Source: Gamsiella multidivaricata (Eukaryota; Mortierellomycota; Mortierellomycetes; Mortierellales; Mortierellaceae). Taken from it: 64,000 nucleotides of DNA. The position numbers and the translations under genes were made by a program. Location of the stretch: assembly GCF_025024155.1 (NCBI RefSeq), contig NW_026251712.1, positions 548,501-612,500 of the forward strand, given 5' to 3'. Of the stretch, positions 22,031 through 32,148 are shown one piece after another (positions within the stretch are counted from its first letter, which is position 1; each line of letters begins with the position of its first letter). The notes under the pieces were generated by a model, which searched no databases, was not told the DNA's origin, and worked only from the letters and a program-made list of their open reading frames with translations.

Positions 22031-23860
22031 TTAGCCATAGTACGACACAACGTTTGGGAACCCCCACATGTCTTCGCCACCATCGGGTCCTTCTTCCTCG
22101 TCCTCGCCGTTCATGCGGAATGATATCTCAAGACCTGAACGCAGCGTCGCCCTCATAACTCCGGACATCGGCTGGTCCTCATCCTCATCAGCTATATCGC
22201 TGCTGTCGGTCGTTTGCTCTACTACAGGTTCTGTATCGTCCCGCGTAACATTTGCGGCGGGAGATATTGCGTTGGATGGGGTCATTCCAGATGGAGAGGG
22301 TATGGGTGACCTTGATCGCCTGCGTTTGGGCGCAGGTTGTGTTATGTTAGCTTCTGTTGTTGTTGCTTCTACTTCTGCTGATGATGCTACTGACGAGATT
22401 CCGGCTAACGTCGAAGGCCCTGCTTCGTCTGATGCCTCTCCAGGCATTGGTTGTGTGGCCGTGAATGGACCCCCTCTGGCGTGTCTCTCAGTCGCGTTCC
22501 TGATCGCTGCTTTTTCTTCGGCCGAGATTGGTGGGATTACATCACTGCTTCGGAACTGGAATTCCTTCAACCCGGGGAACAAATTACCAATCTCAATCAT
22601 GCCCCTCCATGGTATCGGGTTCTTTAGTTTCGAAACGTCGAGTGTCTCCAGGTGTCGCAGATTGGACAAGGCCGGTCGGCCCAAGTCTAGCAGGCGTAAC
22701 GAAAATCCATGCCCCGAGATCTTGAGATGCTGGAGCTGAGTCAGGAGCGAGAGCTGGTGGTACATGCTCGGAAGTAATGCAGAGGCCATTGATGCTTCGA
22801 CTGAATATAAGGCGTGGATCCCAGAGATGTCGAGATACTGGAGTTTTTCACAAACCCATGGAGCCTCCATGTCAAAGATCGAGAGCAGAACCTTGTCACA
22901 CCATGAGAGATCCAGATGTCGGAGATGCTGACACGAATGTACGATGGCAATGATGCTTTCATGGGTGATATTGGCACAGAAGGGCAACTTGAGAGTTTCG
23001 AGACTTGGACACTGTGCCGCTACCAAAGCGATGTCGGGATTCCGGACTTCTGAAGGGCCTAGATCGAGGACTCTCAAATTGGTGGACACCTGAAAGATGG
23101 CCTGAAATCCCACGGACTGTAGACCCAGACAGAAATGAAAGCCCAAGTGCTCAATCTTCTGGCAATGTTGTGCGATTCCGATAAGGGCCTTTGTCGTCAG
23201 GAACTGGTGTAGCGAGACAGAGAGCTGTAACAGGTCCGGGAACTGCTTTACAAATGCGATTAGCTCCTCATCATCGAACCGTGGATGTGTGCAATCGAGC
23301 CTGTCGAGGGTTGGTTGTGTCCTTGCGATAGCCTTGAGAATGTCGCCAGAGAAATTGTGTCCTGCAATTTGGCGGAGGTTCGGACAGGCAGTGAGAAGAT
23401 CAGCCATGTCGTCGGATTCCCAGTTCAGGATGTCGGTCTCAAGTTGCTTGAGCTGTTTGGAGTGCGCTGCGATGGTTCTGGCGATGTTACTTTTGATATC
23501 ACGGGGCAATTGCATGTTGAGGGACTCGAGATTGGGTGCTCTGGAGAGTAGACTTGCGAGCTGGTTCCTGATTAATTCCATGTCTACCTCTTGCTTCATC
23601 TTAGCAGACGTGGACAGTTCGAGACTCAATACCCTGATCACATCGCCCTGTCGGTCTAGAGTGGACCAGAGTGGGGTCAGGTCGTGGTTATACCAGTCCT
23701 TTGGGATGACAAGTTGTCGCCAAAGGATCAAACGCGTTTGTCGGTGCCAGGCCTTGCAGACAAGCGAGGCTGTCTTGAGGCTCGGCCCGTCCAGAACGTC
23801 TATGACCATGCAGAGGATCTCTGGAATCTCCAGAACTTTGCTCGATGGTAATTCGTTCAT
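22031..23860 (-). CDS. F-box / leucine-rich-repeat protein
   Basis: Intronless, 609 aa, ATG at 23860. Residues about 10-50 form an F-box (EIPEILCMVIDVLDG followed by SLVCKAWHRQTRLILWRQL). Residues about 60-430 hold repeated LRR units such as ENLxxLDLSWCDKV-type and LRHLDLSWCDKVLLSIFD. From about 470 the chain is low-complexity, with an RRRSRSPIPSPSG stretch (possible nuclear signal) and an acidic tail. Proteins of this build are substrate receptors of SCF ubiquitin ligases, the F-box binding Skp1 and the LRRs binding the target. The target cannot be inferred. Early-diverging fungi carry many such genes, so this is probably one of a large family. No introns or breaks are visible. Confidence 0.88.
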   Translation of the reverse strand: MNELPSSKVLEIPEILCMVIDVLDGPSLKTASLVCKAWHRQTRLILWRQLVIPKDWYNHDLTPLWSTLDRQGDVIRVLSLELSTSAKMKQEVDMELIRNQLASLLSRAPNLESLNMQLPRDIKSNIARTIAAHSKQLKQLETDILNWESDDMADLLTACPNLRQIAGHNFSGDILKAIARTQPTLDRLDCTHPRFDDEELIAFVKQFPDLLQLSVSLHQFLTTKALIGIAQHCQKIEHLGFHFCLGLQSVGFQAIFQVSTNLRVLDLGPSEVRNPDIALVAAQCPSLETLKLPFCANITHESIIAIVHSCQHLRHLDLSWCDKVLLSIFDMEAPWVCEKLQYLDISGIHALYSVEASMASALLPSMYHQLSLLTQLQHLKISGHGFSLRLLDLGRPALSNLRHLETLDVSKLKNPIPWRGMIEIGNLFPGLKEFQFRSSDVIPPISAEEKAAIRNATERHARGGPFTATQPMPGEASDEAGPSTLAGISSVASSAEVEATTTEANITQPAPKRRRSRSPIPSPSGMTPSNAISPAANVTRDDTEPVVEQTTDSSDIADEDEDQPMSGVMRATLRSGLEISFRMNGEDEEEGPDGGEDMWGFPNVVSYYG

Positions 23861-25221
23861 CCTGTCAAACTGGTTGAATCAGAAGTGCGAAAGTCTTTGG
23901 CGAATGTGAGATCGGCAAAGTCGCCGGTCAATAAAACGCAGAGTGAGGATGACAAGAGAGAAGCGATGACTTTACAAGGACAAGGCGATGAGGTTGCTGG
24001 TGTGAGATAAGAAAGTGGACGACTGTGTTGAAGAGGGATGGGGAACGAAGGAGCGCCTGGCCTTTGCACGCTCGGTCGGGGGTGGGGATCCCTTTTATGT
24101 GGTTCAGTTCCCATTTGGCGTTCGGCGCAACAGTAGAGTGTGCTCCACATCTGAGCTTGATCCGTTATTCGCCATGTGGGTGAGCCGTTCAAAGGATAGC
24201 TTAGCAATTCCTATTTATTGTGCGAGGCAATTGGGCGGCAGTACGGCAAGCATGTAATTTTTGGGCTGCAAAAAGGCTGGTAGGGAAGCGACGCACGCTG
24301 GACCACTGGATAGACCATCCGGAAACCGTACTACAGCGCGCGTTCATCATGCAAAAATGCCCTTGCACGAGCAATTGAGGGTGTGCTTTGAGTACACAGC
24401 ATAATAAAGATACCTCAAGAGGTATATGCGATATATTGTGTGGCCGTCGATGGCAAAATGGCCAAGACAATAAAAACACTGCCTGCCGGATCTACAATTG
24501 TTGGTTCGGGACATAAAAGGGGTTATAGGCCTAGGAAACATATGCTTGTCTTGGCACTATGTTAGTCAAAGGTCAACTACTGCTGAAAGATGATTTTTCA
24601 CCTTCCATTTTCACGTTCGAGCAAAGGTCTTAGCCGAGACTATCAATAACGACACCATGAAAGAAGAGGCATGTTGCACAAGGCGATGATGCATAGATTG
24701 TCTGCTCGGTGACTGGTGTGTTGGTGTATACAAGTATTTGTCGCCAATGTGTATGGGTGAGCCGTCAGCATCCAGCAAATTGTTCGTCATTCAGAATCCA
24801 AACCTAGGATTTATCAGAAACCATGAGGAATTGAGCTCGGCAATTGGCCATAAGCCAACTTGACCAGCAGGACATTGAATAATACGTTTTCTATCACTGT
24901 GTCCTAACCAATCAAAAAATATATTTTCTTTCAATCCCTTGACTTGCGGGGAAAATGAGCGAGAGTAGGAATTGACGGGGAAAAGGACTGTGCTTGGCCG
25001 TTTGATTGGCGGTGACTATGAATAGACTACTTTGGGCGATGGGGATGCATGCGTTCCTTTTGCTTTGCCCTCTCCCGCACACTACGCAGACTCAACATTC
25101 AATACTTACATTTCTCTGCCCTCATTCAACCAAAGAAGCATCACACCCCGCCCTTTGCTCTTGCTCCTACCCTACCAGCGACTGCATCCAACTCTGACCA
25201 ACCGAGACGTAGGAGGGGAAC
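23861..25221. other. Divergent promoter region, F-box gene and tail-anchored-protein gene
   Basis: 1.36 kb between two divergently transcribed genes. No gene, RNA or clear TATA box was recognised. The right end becomes CT-rich before the ATG at 25222. Confidence 0.5.
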
Positions 25222-28200
25222 ATGAACCCGTCCTTGGAAAGCGGCCCTTCATCCACACTCAATTCACAGCGAACACCACATCAGCACCATCAGCACCACC
25301 AGCACCAGCACCAGCACTCCTCACACAAGACCCCACACTCATCTCATGCTCCCCACCTAGAGGACTCGCCTGTCGTCGGACGTCAGAGAGTCCGGACAGA
25401 ACCCTCATCCCGTCCCCAGCATACGCACGCCTCCTCTTCTGGTTGGCTTGGTCCGTACAATGAGCAGCCCTCGCCTATTTCGAGAGGCAGGTCGCCACGC
25501 AGGCCACGGATTACAGGCAGTCAGCATTCATCAACAGCATTAGAGCGCGAGACCGCGGGTGTCGGCAATGGATCGACGCTATCTATCGAAGGACATGACA
25601 GGATACTAGACACGCACAGGGCGCTAGGAAATTGGCAGAAGGACGGCGGATATAGCAGCGGCAGTAGTATCAATACTGCAGAGGTTGCTGACGGAAGAGG
25701 AGAGCTAGATCTCATATCGAATGATGCAGAGCTTACAAGGCCGTCGATGGAGCCCTCAAACAGTCTTCAGAGCTTGGTAGAGTCCATTGACGACGATCAT
25801 GTCTTTAAGCTGACAGAGATGACTAAGAAGCGGGTCGAGCACAACAATCCAACACAAAAACGACAGCGCGTCGTCTCCTTGCCCGCCACTGAGGCCTCAT
25901 TAGGTAAGGACAGATGCAAACAACAAAAAAGGGTTACTGTTGACAATGACAATGAGGACCATTGTCAGGCTGACAGACACACAACCCCCTCGCGCATTCC
26001 GTATGCGCTTTCTCATGTGCCCTTCGGTTGTTCGTGATGACATTAGTACTTATTATTTTGTTGCGCTCTCTTCAATTGATATCCCATAGCCGCCAATTTT
26101 CAGCCTTCTGAAAAGACACTCCAGTTCTCCAGCTCGTGTAAGGCCTATCTGGAATCAAAGTACACACAATTATACCAGTCTATCGATGGCGGGCACTCGA
26201 TCAATCGTTTGCGGAAACTACATGAGATTTTACCACAGCTCAAAACAACATCGATATCAAAGCCTGCATCCGATAGCAAGACTTCAATGGATGCGGGCCA
26301 GCAACGACCCCGCAAACTGAAGAGCGATAAGTATCGCTTTGTGGATAAGGTCGAGGAGTCGAGTTGCATATGGGACGTGGATCACATGGAGGCAAAGGCC
26401 GCTGCTCAAGCTGCAGCCGAAGCGGCAGCTCTTGCAAGGCGACCCGCCATAGCGAGTTCGAGGCATGGATCACAGAGCAATCTTGTCCAAACAGCACCAT
26501 CGATTTTGCGCAATCCTAGTCAATCATATCTGTCATCGACGTCTTCAGAGAGTCTGGCTATCGAATCGTCATTAGTGATGGAATCTAAGGAACTGTCAGC
26601 AACCACTCCGAACCCGCCGTATCATAATCCAACTACAGTCGGAGGTGGATCCAACGTACCTGCTGCTATGTCACCATTGAGCCATGATATATACAACGCA
26701 AACGGTATTGAGTTTTCAACCATGGAGACATCGCCGTCGAAGCGAAACTCGTTCCTGGGAATCTTTGGCGTACGCGGCAAGAAGGTCGGACCAGATATCG
26801 ATCACTCGATCCATGGCGATTCGCCACAATCTTCCGGCTACGGTAGCCCACGGATAACGGCTACAGCATCGACACAGGAGCGCCGGTCGCTCGACAGTCA
26901 GCACAGCCCTTACGTCCAGTCGGCGCATACATCTACTCAGGGCCAACGGAGCCAAGCGATAACAGAAACAGCTTCATCATCAATTGCTACACCGCATTCA
27001 GGAATGGCACAGGGCAACGTAATATCTGACACGCAAACAAAGCAGAGAGCATCGCTAGATGAAGTTGCCCGTGTTGAGTATGGGGAAGGAGGTGGTATCG
27101 CATTGACGGATGACGAAAATAGTGGATGTTGGACGCCACCGTCTCAATGGCCACAAGGAGAACGCATTGATGACAGTCAGGATGAAAGCGATAACCAAGC
27201 AGCAGCTACCTACAAGGTATGTTCAACGGTTATTCTGGAAGTTATATTCTATTTTCAGTATTACCAGAGAGATATCCACATTTCATGGAGACACATGCTA
27301 ATTGCTTAATGCTTGCTCTGAAATTCACATAGCGGTCATCCTTGCTTCGACTCAAGGACAAGATGACATGGAAGCGCGGACAGAAGGCTCTTTCGGCCAT
27401 CCAGCAGGGCGAGCCGTATCAGAATACTACTCCGACAATCCCTGTCCAAGGAAGAGCTTCCTTGTTCGACATCAGCAAATCAGTAGGAAAGAAGGTCGAT
27501 CCTTCCTTGGCCTATCTACAGGGGCAAAATTTTACCCGTACATCTACTAGCGAACCCTCCTCTAGCAGAAACTCGATGGATAATTCTGTTCGACCTAAGG
27601 TACTGTTTGAATTGTGCGCTATATTTTCTTGCGTTCATATTTTGATATGACATTGCTGACACGCATTTGACATGGTGCTTTTGATAGTTGAATATCAGGG
27701 TCCTGAGCAGTAGCTCTTCGCCTGGGCTGGACCCAGTCAAGAGTCCAGACGGTGTCATGGTCAATTCACCACGAGTTGTTCCAAGTTCCGGTCTCTCTGA
27801 TGTAGTCAATCGTACAGACAAGTCTCCCAGGGTCAATCCTGCGTCGCGGATGGAAAGATCGCCATTATTGAACCCCTCCAGGACCGAAAAGTCGCCACTG
27901 TTGCCGGCTTCGACGTTCGCAGGAGAGGATATTGCTGGCAATGCAGTTCTAGTTCACACAGATATCTCTAAGCAGGCCGCATGTGTGGCGTCGCAGTTGC
28001 TGATAGACGTGGAGCGGATCCCCAAGAGGCTTCTCCAGCGCCTGAAGACTCGACCGGAGTTGGCGTCGATTGACTGGACTGCAGATACAGGTAAGGCGTT
28101 TTCCTTTGCTCTGCTTCAGCCTTGAATATCTCATCAAATCTTAACAAAATCATTCAATATTTGTCATTGAATGGTGAATAGTGGACTTGAGTGCACTTTG

Positions 28201-29332
28201 GACAGCATCTGAACCACCTCCAACATACGAAGAGCACATCGGTATCTCTGATATGATGAAATCTTCCAGCCTATACCCGAGTCATCTTGACGAAATTGAC
28301 GTTCTGGAAATCCGCTTGACGCTGGGTGTTGAGGAACCAAAGGACCATGATGCAAAGAGCCGGGCACGCAAGTGGGATCTGTTGGAGTTGAGGGTCGAGC
28401 AGGAGTTGGATAATGGCGAGAAATGGATTAAAGAAGCCATGAGCTGGTCTAGAGGCAAGGCTAGCGCTATCGAGAGACATCAGCAAGCTGAGATAGCCAA
28501 TAGCGGAGCGTGGAATCTGGATGAGAATACGCCCTTGTCCGAGGAACCAGAAGCCGAGGAAGCTCCTGATGAATCCATTCCTTCAACCTCCTTGGAAGCT
28601 AGCGGCGGCGCCAGGTTCAAGCATAACCAACTTTCACCTCTGGATGCGATCAAGGACAGGAGAACACGTCGGGGATTGTCTGTGTCCTCTGTGCGAGATC
28701 TGAGTGGTTCCATGTCCTCTCTCCACACCTCGGCGACCTATTCCTTCCAAGCCAGTGTGCAGATAACACGGGAAGCTGTCGAGGAGATGCGTGTATATGT
28801 GAGAGAGTGTCGCCAGCGGCTGGAGATACTCAAGGCCGCCTCGGGCGCACAGCTTTACGAGAAGGAGCAATTCTTCAAGGATGTTGTGGACAAGTTCACG
28901 GTGGAGTGGAACGAATCGTACTTTGTGAAGTTAAAGGAGGTCGAGGACCAGATCCAGATGATGAACCTCAAGAGGATCGAGAACCCCTGGATGGATATGC
29001 TTCTTATCATGCTGTCGTGGTTTATCCGAGGCCTGTTCTACCTTGTGGAGGGTGTGACGATCGTGATCATCATCATGCGGAATGTGTGGGGCCATGCCAA
29101 GAAGGGCTATGGAGTCGTGCGTAAGGCTAAAAGGGAGCAAGAGCGACTGAGCCATTATAATGGAGGGAAGGTCGCAGAAACTGCAGATAGAGCAAATGGC
29201 TCCGAATCTGCTAGCGCCCAAAACGCAAAAAGTCAGGAGGAAGGGAAAGCAGTCGATGTCGCTGATAGCCAGGAGCAAGGCAACGGACATGTCAATGGGG
29301 GGGTCGAACTTGTGGGAGAGTGGGCAAAGTAG
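25222..29332 (+). CDS. Large tail-anchored protein of unknown function
   Basis: Five exons: 25222-25903, 26090-27216, 27333-27599, 27688-28090 and 28182-29332, giving 1209 aa, frames continuous across every GT-AG junction. I do not recognise a family. The first 220 residues are disordered and His/Gln/Ser-rich. A short ordered block follows (FSSSCKAYLESKYTQLYQSI region, about 235-275), then about 350 mostly disordered residues with an Ala-rich coiled-coil (AKAAAQAAAEAAALARRPA). The last 380 residues are more ordered: an acidic block (PPPTYEEH, WDLLELRVEQELDNGEKW), a helical segment (ITREAVEEMRVYVRECRQRL) and a hydrophobic hairpin-like stretch (MLLIMLSWFIRGLFYLVEG plus VTIVIIIMRNVWG) about 100 residues from the end. 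This suggests a membrane-anchored cytosolic protein, perhaps in ER or a contact site. The role is inference only. Confidence 0.8.
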
Positions 29333-29409
29333 ATCCGTTATTACACTTAATAATTGTACAGTTTAATGATTCCTGTCCTGGGCAACAGGATGGAGCGTGC
29401 TTCTTCTTG

Positions 29410-29415
29410 AATAAA
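29410..29415 (+). terminator. Poly(A) signal, tail-anchored-protein gene
   Basis: AATAAA 78 nt after the stop. The remaining bases to 29726 are the CT-rich leader of the next gene. Confidence 0.6.
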
Positions 29416-29726
29416 GAAAGCAAATGGTGAGCATAGCATTCCATCCATGGTCCTCAGTTGATAGAGCGATGAAGGTTCAAAGGTGAGAGAAGGGACTAAG
29501 TAGGAGACAGGAGACGTGTTTATAATTTCCATAATTTCCCAAAAGGAAGGACCACTCCGAGACCAATGACATAAAGTTTTGTTTTCCCTCCCCTTCACTG
29601 CGCTTCACTCTTCTCTTCACTTCCTTGTCTTCCTTACACCTTCCGCCACCATTCCATTTGAACCGTTCCTTTGAGCTTCTTCCATTGCGCCGACAAACGA
29701 TTTCCTTCCCCTCACAGGCATACACA

Positions 29727-32000
29727 ATGGATTTTATCACGACATTTGTTAAAGACAAGGATGGCTGCGACAGTGGTGGAGGACAGAAGCCCATGGTCGA
29801 ATTGCAGTGGTATCACGTCGCCATTGCTTCGTCCCTTATCCTCGTCAACGGTATGGATGGGTGCATTCCCTGATCGCCACGCTCTTTTTCATCTATGAAA
29901 CTTCAGGATCAACTCACATCCTTGTTTATTTTTTGTTCTTTTGTAGGCATTCTCTCGATCGTGTTGGGTCTCGGTCTGGAAAAACGCCTCTTCATCAGTG
30001 CCATCCGCTGTATTGTGCAATTGTCTATCATGGTAAGCAGAGCTCAATAGCATGCGCCACCTCTGTGAAAGACGATGCTGCTTAGACAAGAAAAGATGTC
30101 TCTTGACAAAGAGAAAGATTCGGGAAGAAAAAAAAATGGCTCATCTAGTGTTTTTCCCATGCTTGTGTCCTTGAAAATCTACATGTCCATCTATCTATAA
30201 TTTATAGGGTCTGGTCCTGGAGAACATCTTCAGCTCCAATAACCCAATCTTGAATTTTCTCCTGGCCTGTAAGTCTTTCTGATGATGGTTACAATTTTCG
30301 AAATACGAATTGTATCCCCACCCGCCTGAAAAAAAAAGATTAAGCAAAGATCTGATAATGCAAACAACCATCTCTTTCAACTGAACGGTCTAGTGTTACT
30401 GATTTTCCTCGGTACCTATGAGGCTGTGTTCAACGTTAGCAAGCGTCGGCACATCTACATGGTAAAGCGTTGGTCGTCCTTCTCTTTGACGCCCCCATCA
30501 TGATTCACTACATTTAACATTATGTCATTATTTTGAGAGACCTTTAACGTTTATCAATGTGTCTATTGAATCTATAGTTTCCCTCGGTTCTACTCTCGAT
30601 GGGATGCAGTTGCTTAATCATTGCAACGTTTGGTAAGAGTCCTATCCACATCCTTTTCCTGTCTGGGCGATCATGGCTCTATCATGATGCAGTCATTCGA
30701 TGCGCCTAGGGCAAACAGCAGAAGTTGTCGTTGTTTGAAATCCCCTTGTTAACTAGCCCACTTTTTTTTCATGCTACGACATCAACAGGAACGAGGTTGG
30801 CTATGGGTGTCGACCCATTGCACTCGCCAAAGGAGTTCATCCCAGGTAAGGGTATTTCCATTCCGTTGTCGTATAGTCCAGCTCATTGTGCTACACTGTG
30901 TTACTAAAGCACTAACGGTTGAATGCTTCTTTCTGCGTTAGTCTTGGGAATGTTGCTCGGAAACACAATGACGGGTATCTCGCTGGGTCTGGATCAGTGT
31001 CTTAGTCAATTCAGGTGCGTGTTGAGCGTCGAAATATTAACCATCACGATAAGAGACAGGAAGGACATGGAACTGATATTTTAATCCTCTCCGTCCAATT
31101 AGCGAGAACAAGGAAAAGATTGAGCTGTACTTGTCGATGGGAGCGAGCCGCTGGGAGGCATGTCGTCCCATCGCCGTCGAAGCCATGCGTCGCGCCATGT
31201 TGCCCACGATTAACCAGATGAGGTATGCCAGAACGCTTCAGTCAACCCACAGTATCATGGAGAGAATCGACGACAGCCGACCATTGAGGTCGCAGGCGCA
31301 CTTTATCTGACTTGTCTTCTCTCTTTTTGCTCCGCTTGGATAATACGCGCATGATAGCATTATTGGACTTATTTCGATCCCAGGAATGATGACCGGTCAG
31401 CTCATTGCTGGTGCCTCAGTCATGAACGCCGCCAAGTCCCAGCAGATCATCATGTTCATGATCTCTGGTGCTGCCGCGTTCGGAACGCTTTCCTCTGTTT
31501 TGGTAATGATGAATTATTATCACGACTTTTTTACCTCGCTTTGCATATATGGTAATGCTAAAAACATGTCTGTCTTTATTTTCGTCACCTGCCTTCCTTA
31601 TTAGATCTGTCTTCGCGTCTGCTTTGATTCCTCGGACAGATTGCGCCCAGAACGTATTATCAAGACTAAATCAATTCTCCCCAAGAGCGTGGGCAATTTC
31701 TTCAGCCGTACGTTGGACGCTTTCCAGCGGACCTTCTGCTGCTGCTGGTACAAGCCCCGCAACGGCTCCAGTCCATCGTCGTCTCCTTCCTTGGAACAGG
31801 GTGGTCGGAGCCCTCGCCAGAACGGTAAGGGTGACCAGAACAACAAGAGGGACAGTAGCAACAAGGATAGCGACAACAACAGCAGCAACCCCAGCAATAG
31901 TAAAAAGGATAACAAGGATAACAAGAGTAAGGACAAGCAGAGTGGGAACCAGGAAAACGAGGAGGCGGATGAGAGAACTCCCCTTGTGCGCTCAAAGTAA
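29727..32000 (+). CDS. UPF0014-family (FetB/ALS3-like) membrane protein
   Basis: Ten exons: 29727-29850, 29947-30032, 30208-30268, 30394-30461, 30578-30632, 30789-30845, 30942-31014, 31103-31222, 31358-31502 and 31605-32000, giving 394 aa. Family landmarks: ILSIVLGLGLEKRLFISAIR with IVQL, the NxMTG motif in LGNTMTGISLGLD, the ELYLSMGASRWEA coupling-helix-like segment, and SIIGLISIPGMMTGQLIAGA. The family is an ABC-type permease subunit: bacterial FetB pairs with ATPase FetA in iron export, and plant ALS3/STAR2 acts in aluminium tolerance. The fungal partner ATPase is not in this window. About seven membrane segments precede a Cys-rich CCCWYKP stretch and a 90-residue Asn/Ser/Lys-rich hydrophilic tail absent from bacterial members. 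The 55-nt and 57-nt exons are short, but frames and motifs agree. Confidence 0.88.
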
Positions 32001-32053
32001 CAGCGCGTCTTTGGCATGCCGTCCTTTCTACATCTTTATCTAAAATAGTAATG

Positions 32054-32059
32054 AATAAA
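32054..32059 (+). terminator. Poly(A) signal, UPF0014 gene
   Basis: AATAAA 54 nt after the stop, facing the helicase signal at 32112-32117. Confidence 0.6.
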
Positions 32060-32111
32060 CATCTTTCCAGCATTGCTCTAAAGCAGTTGTATGTGTGCCT
32101 TGGTCAACGAT

Positions 32112-32117
32112 TTTATT
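32112..32117 (-). terminator. Poly(A) signal, DEAD-box gene
   Basis: Minus-strand AATAAA 32 nt past the stop. The two convergent signals are only 52 nt apart. Confidence 0.6.
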
Positions 32118-32148
32118 ATTATATTACAGTTGTCAGGTTGTCCTGCGT

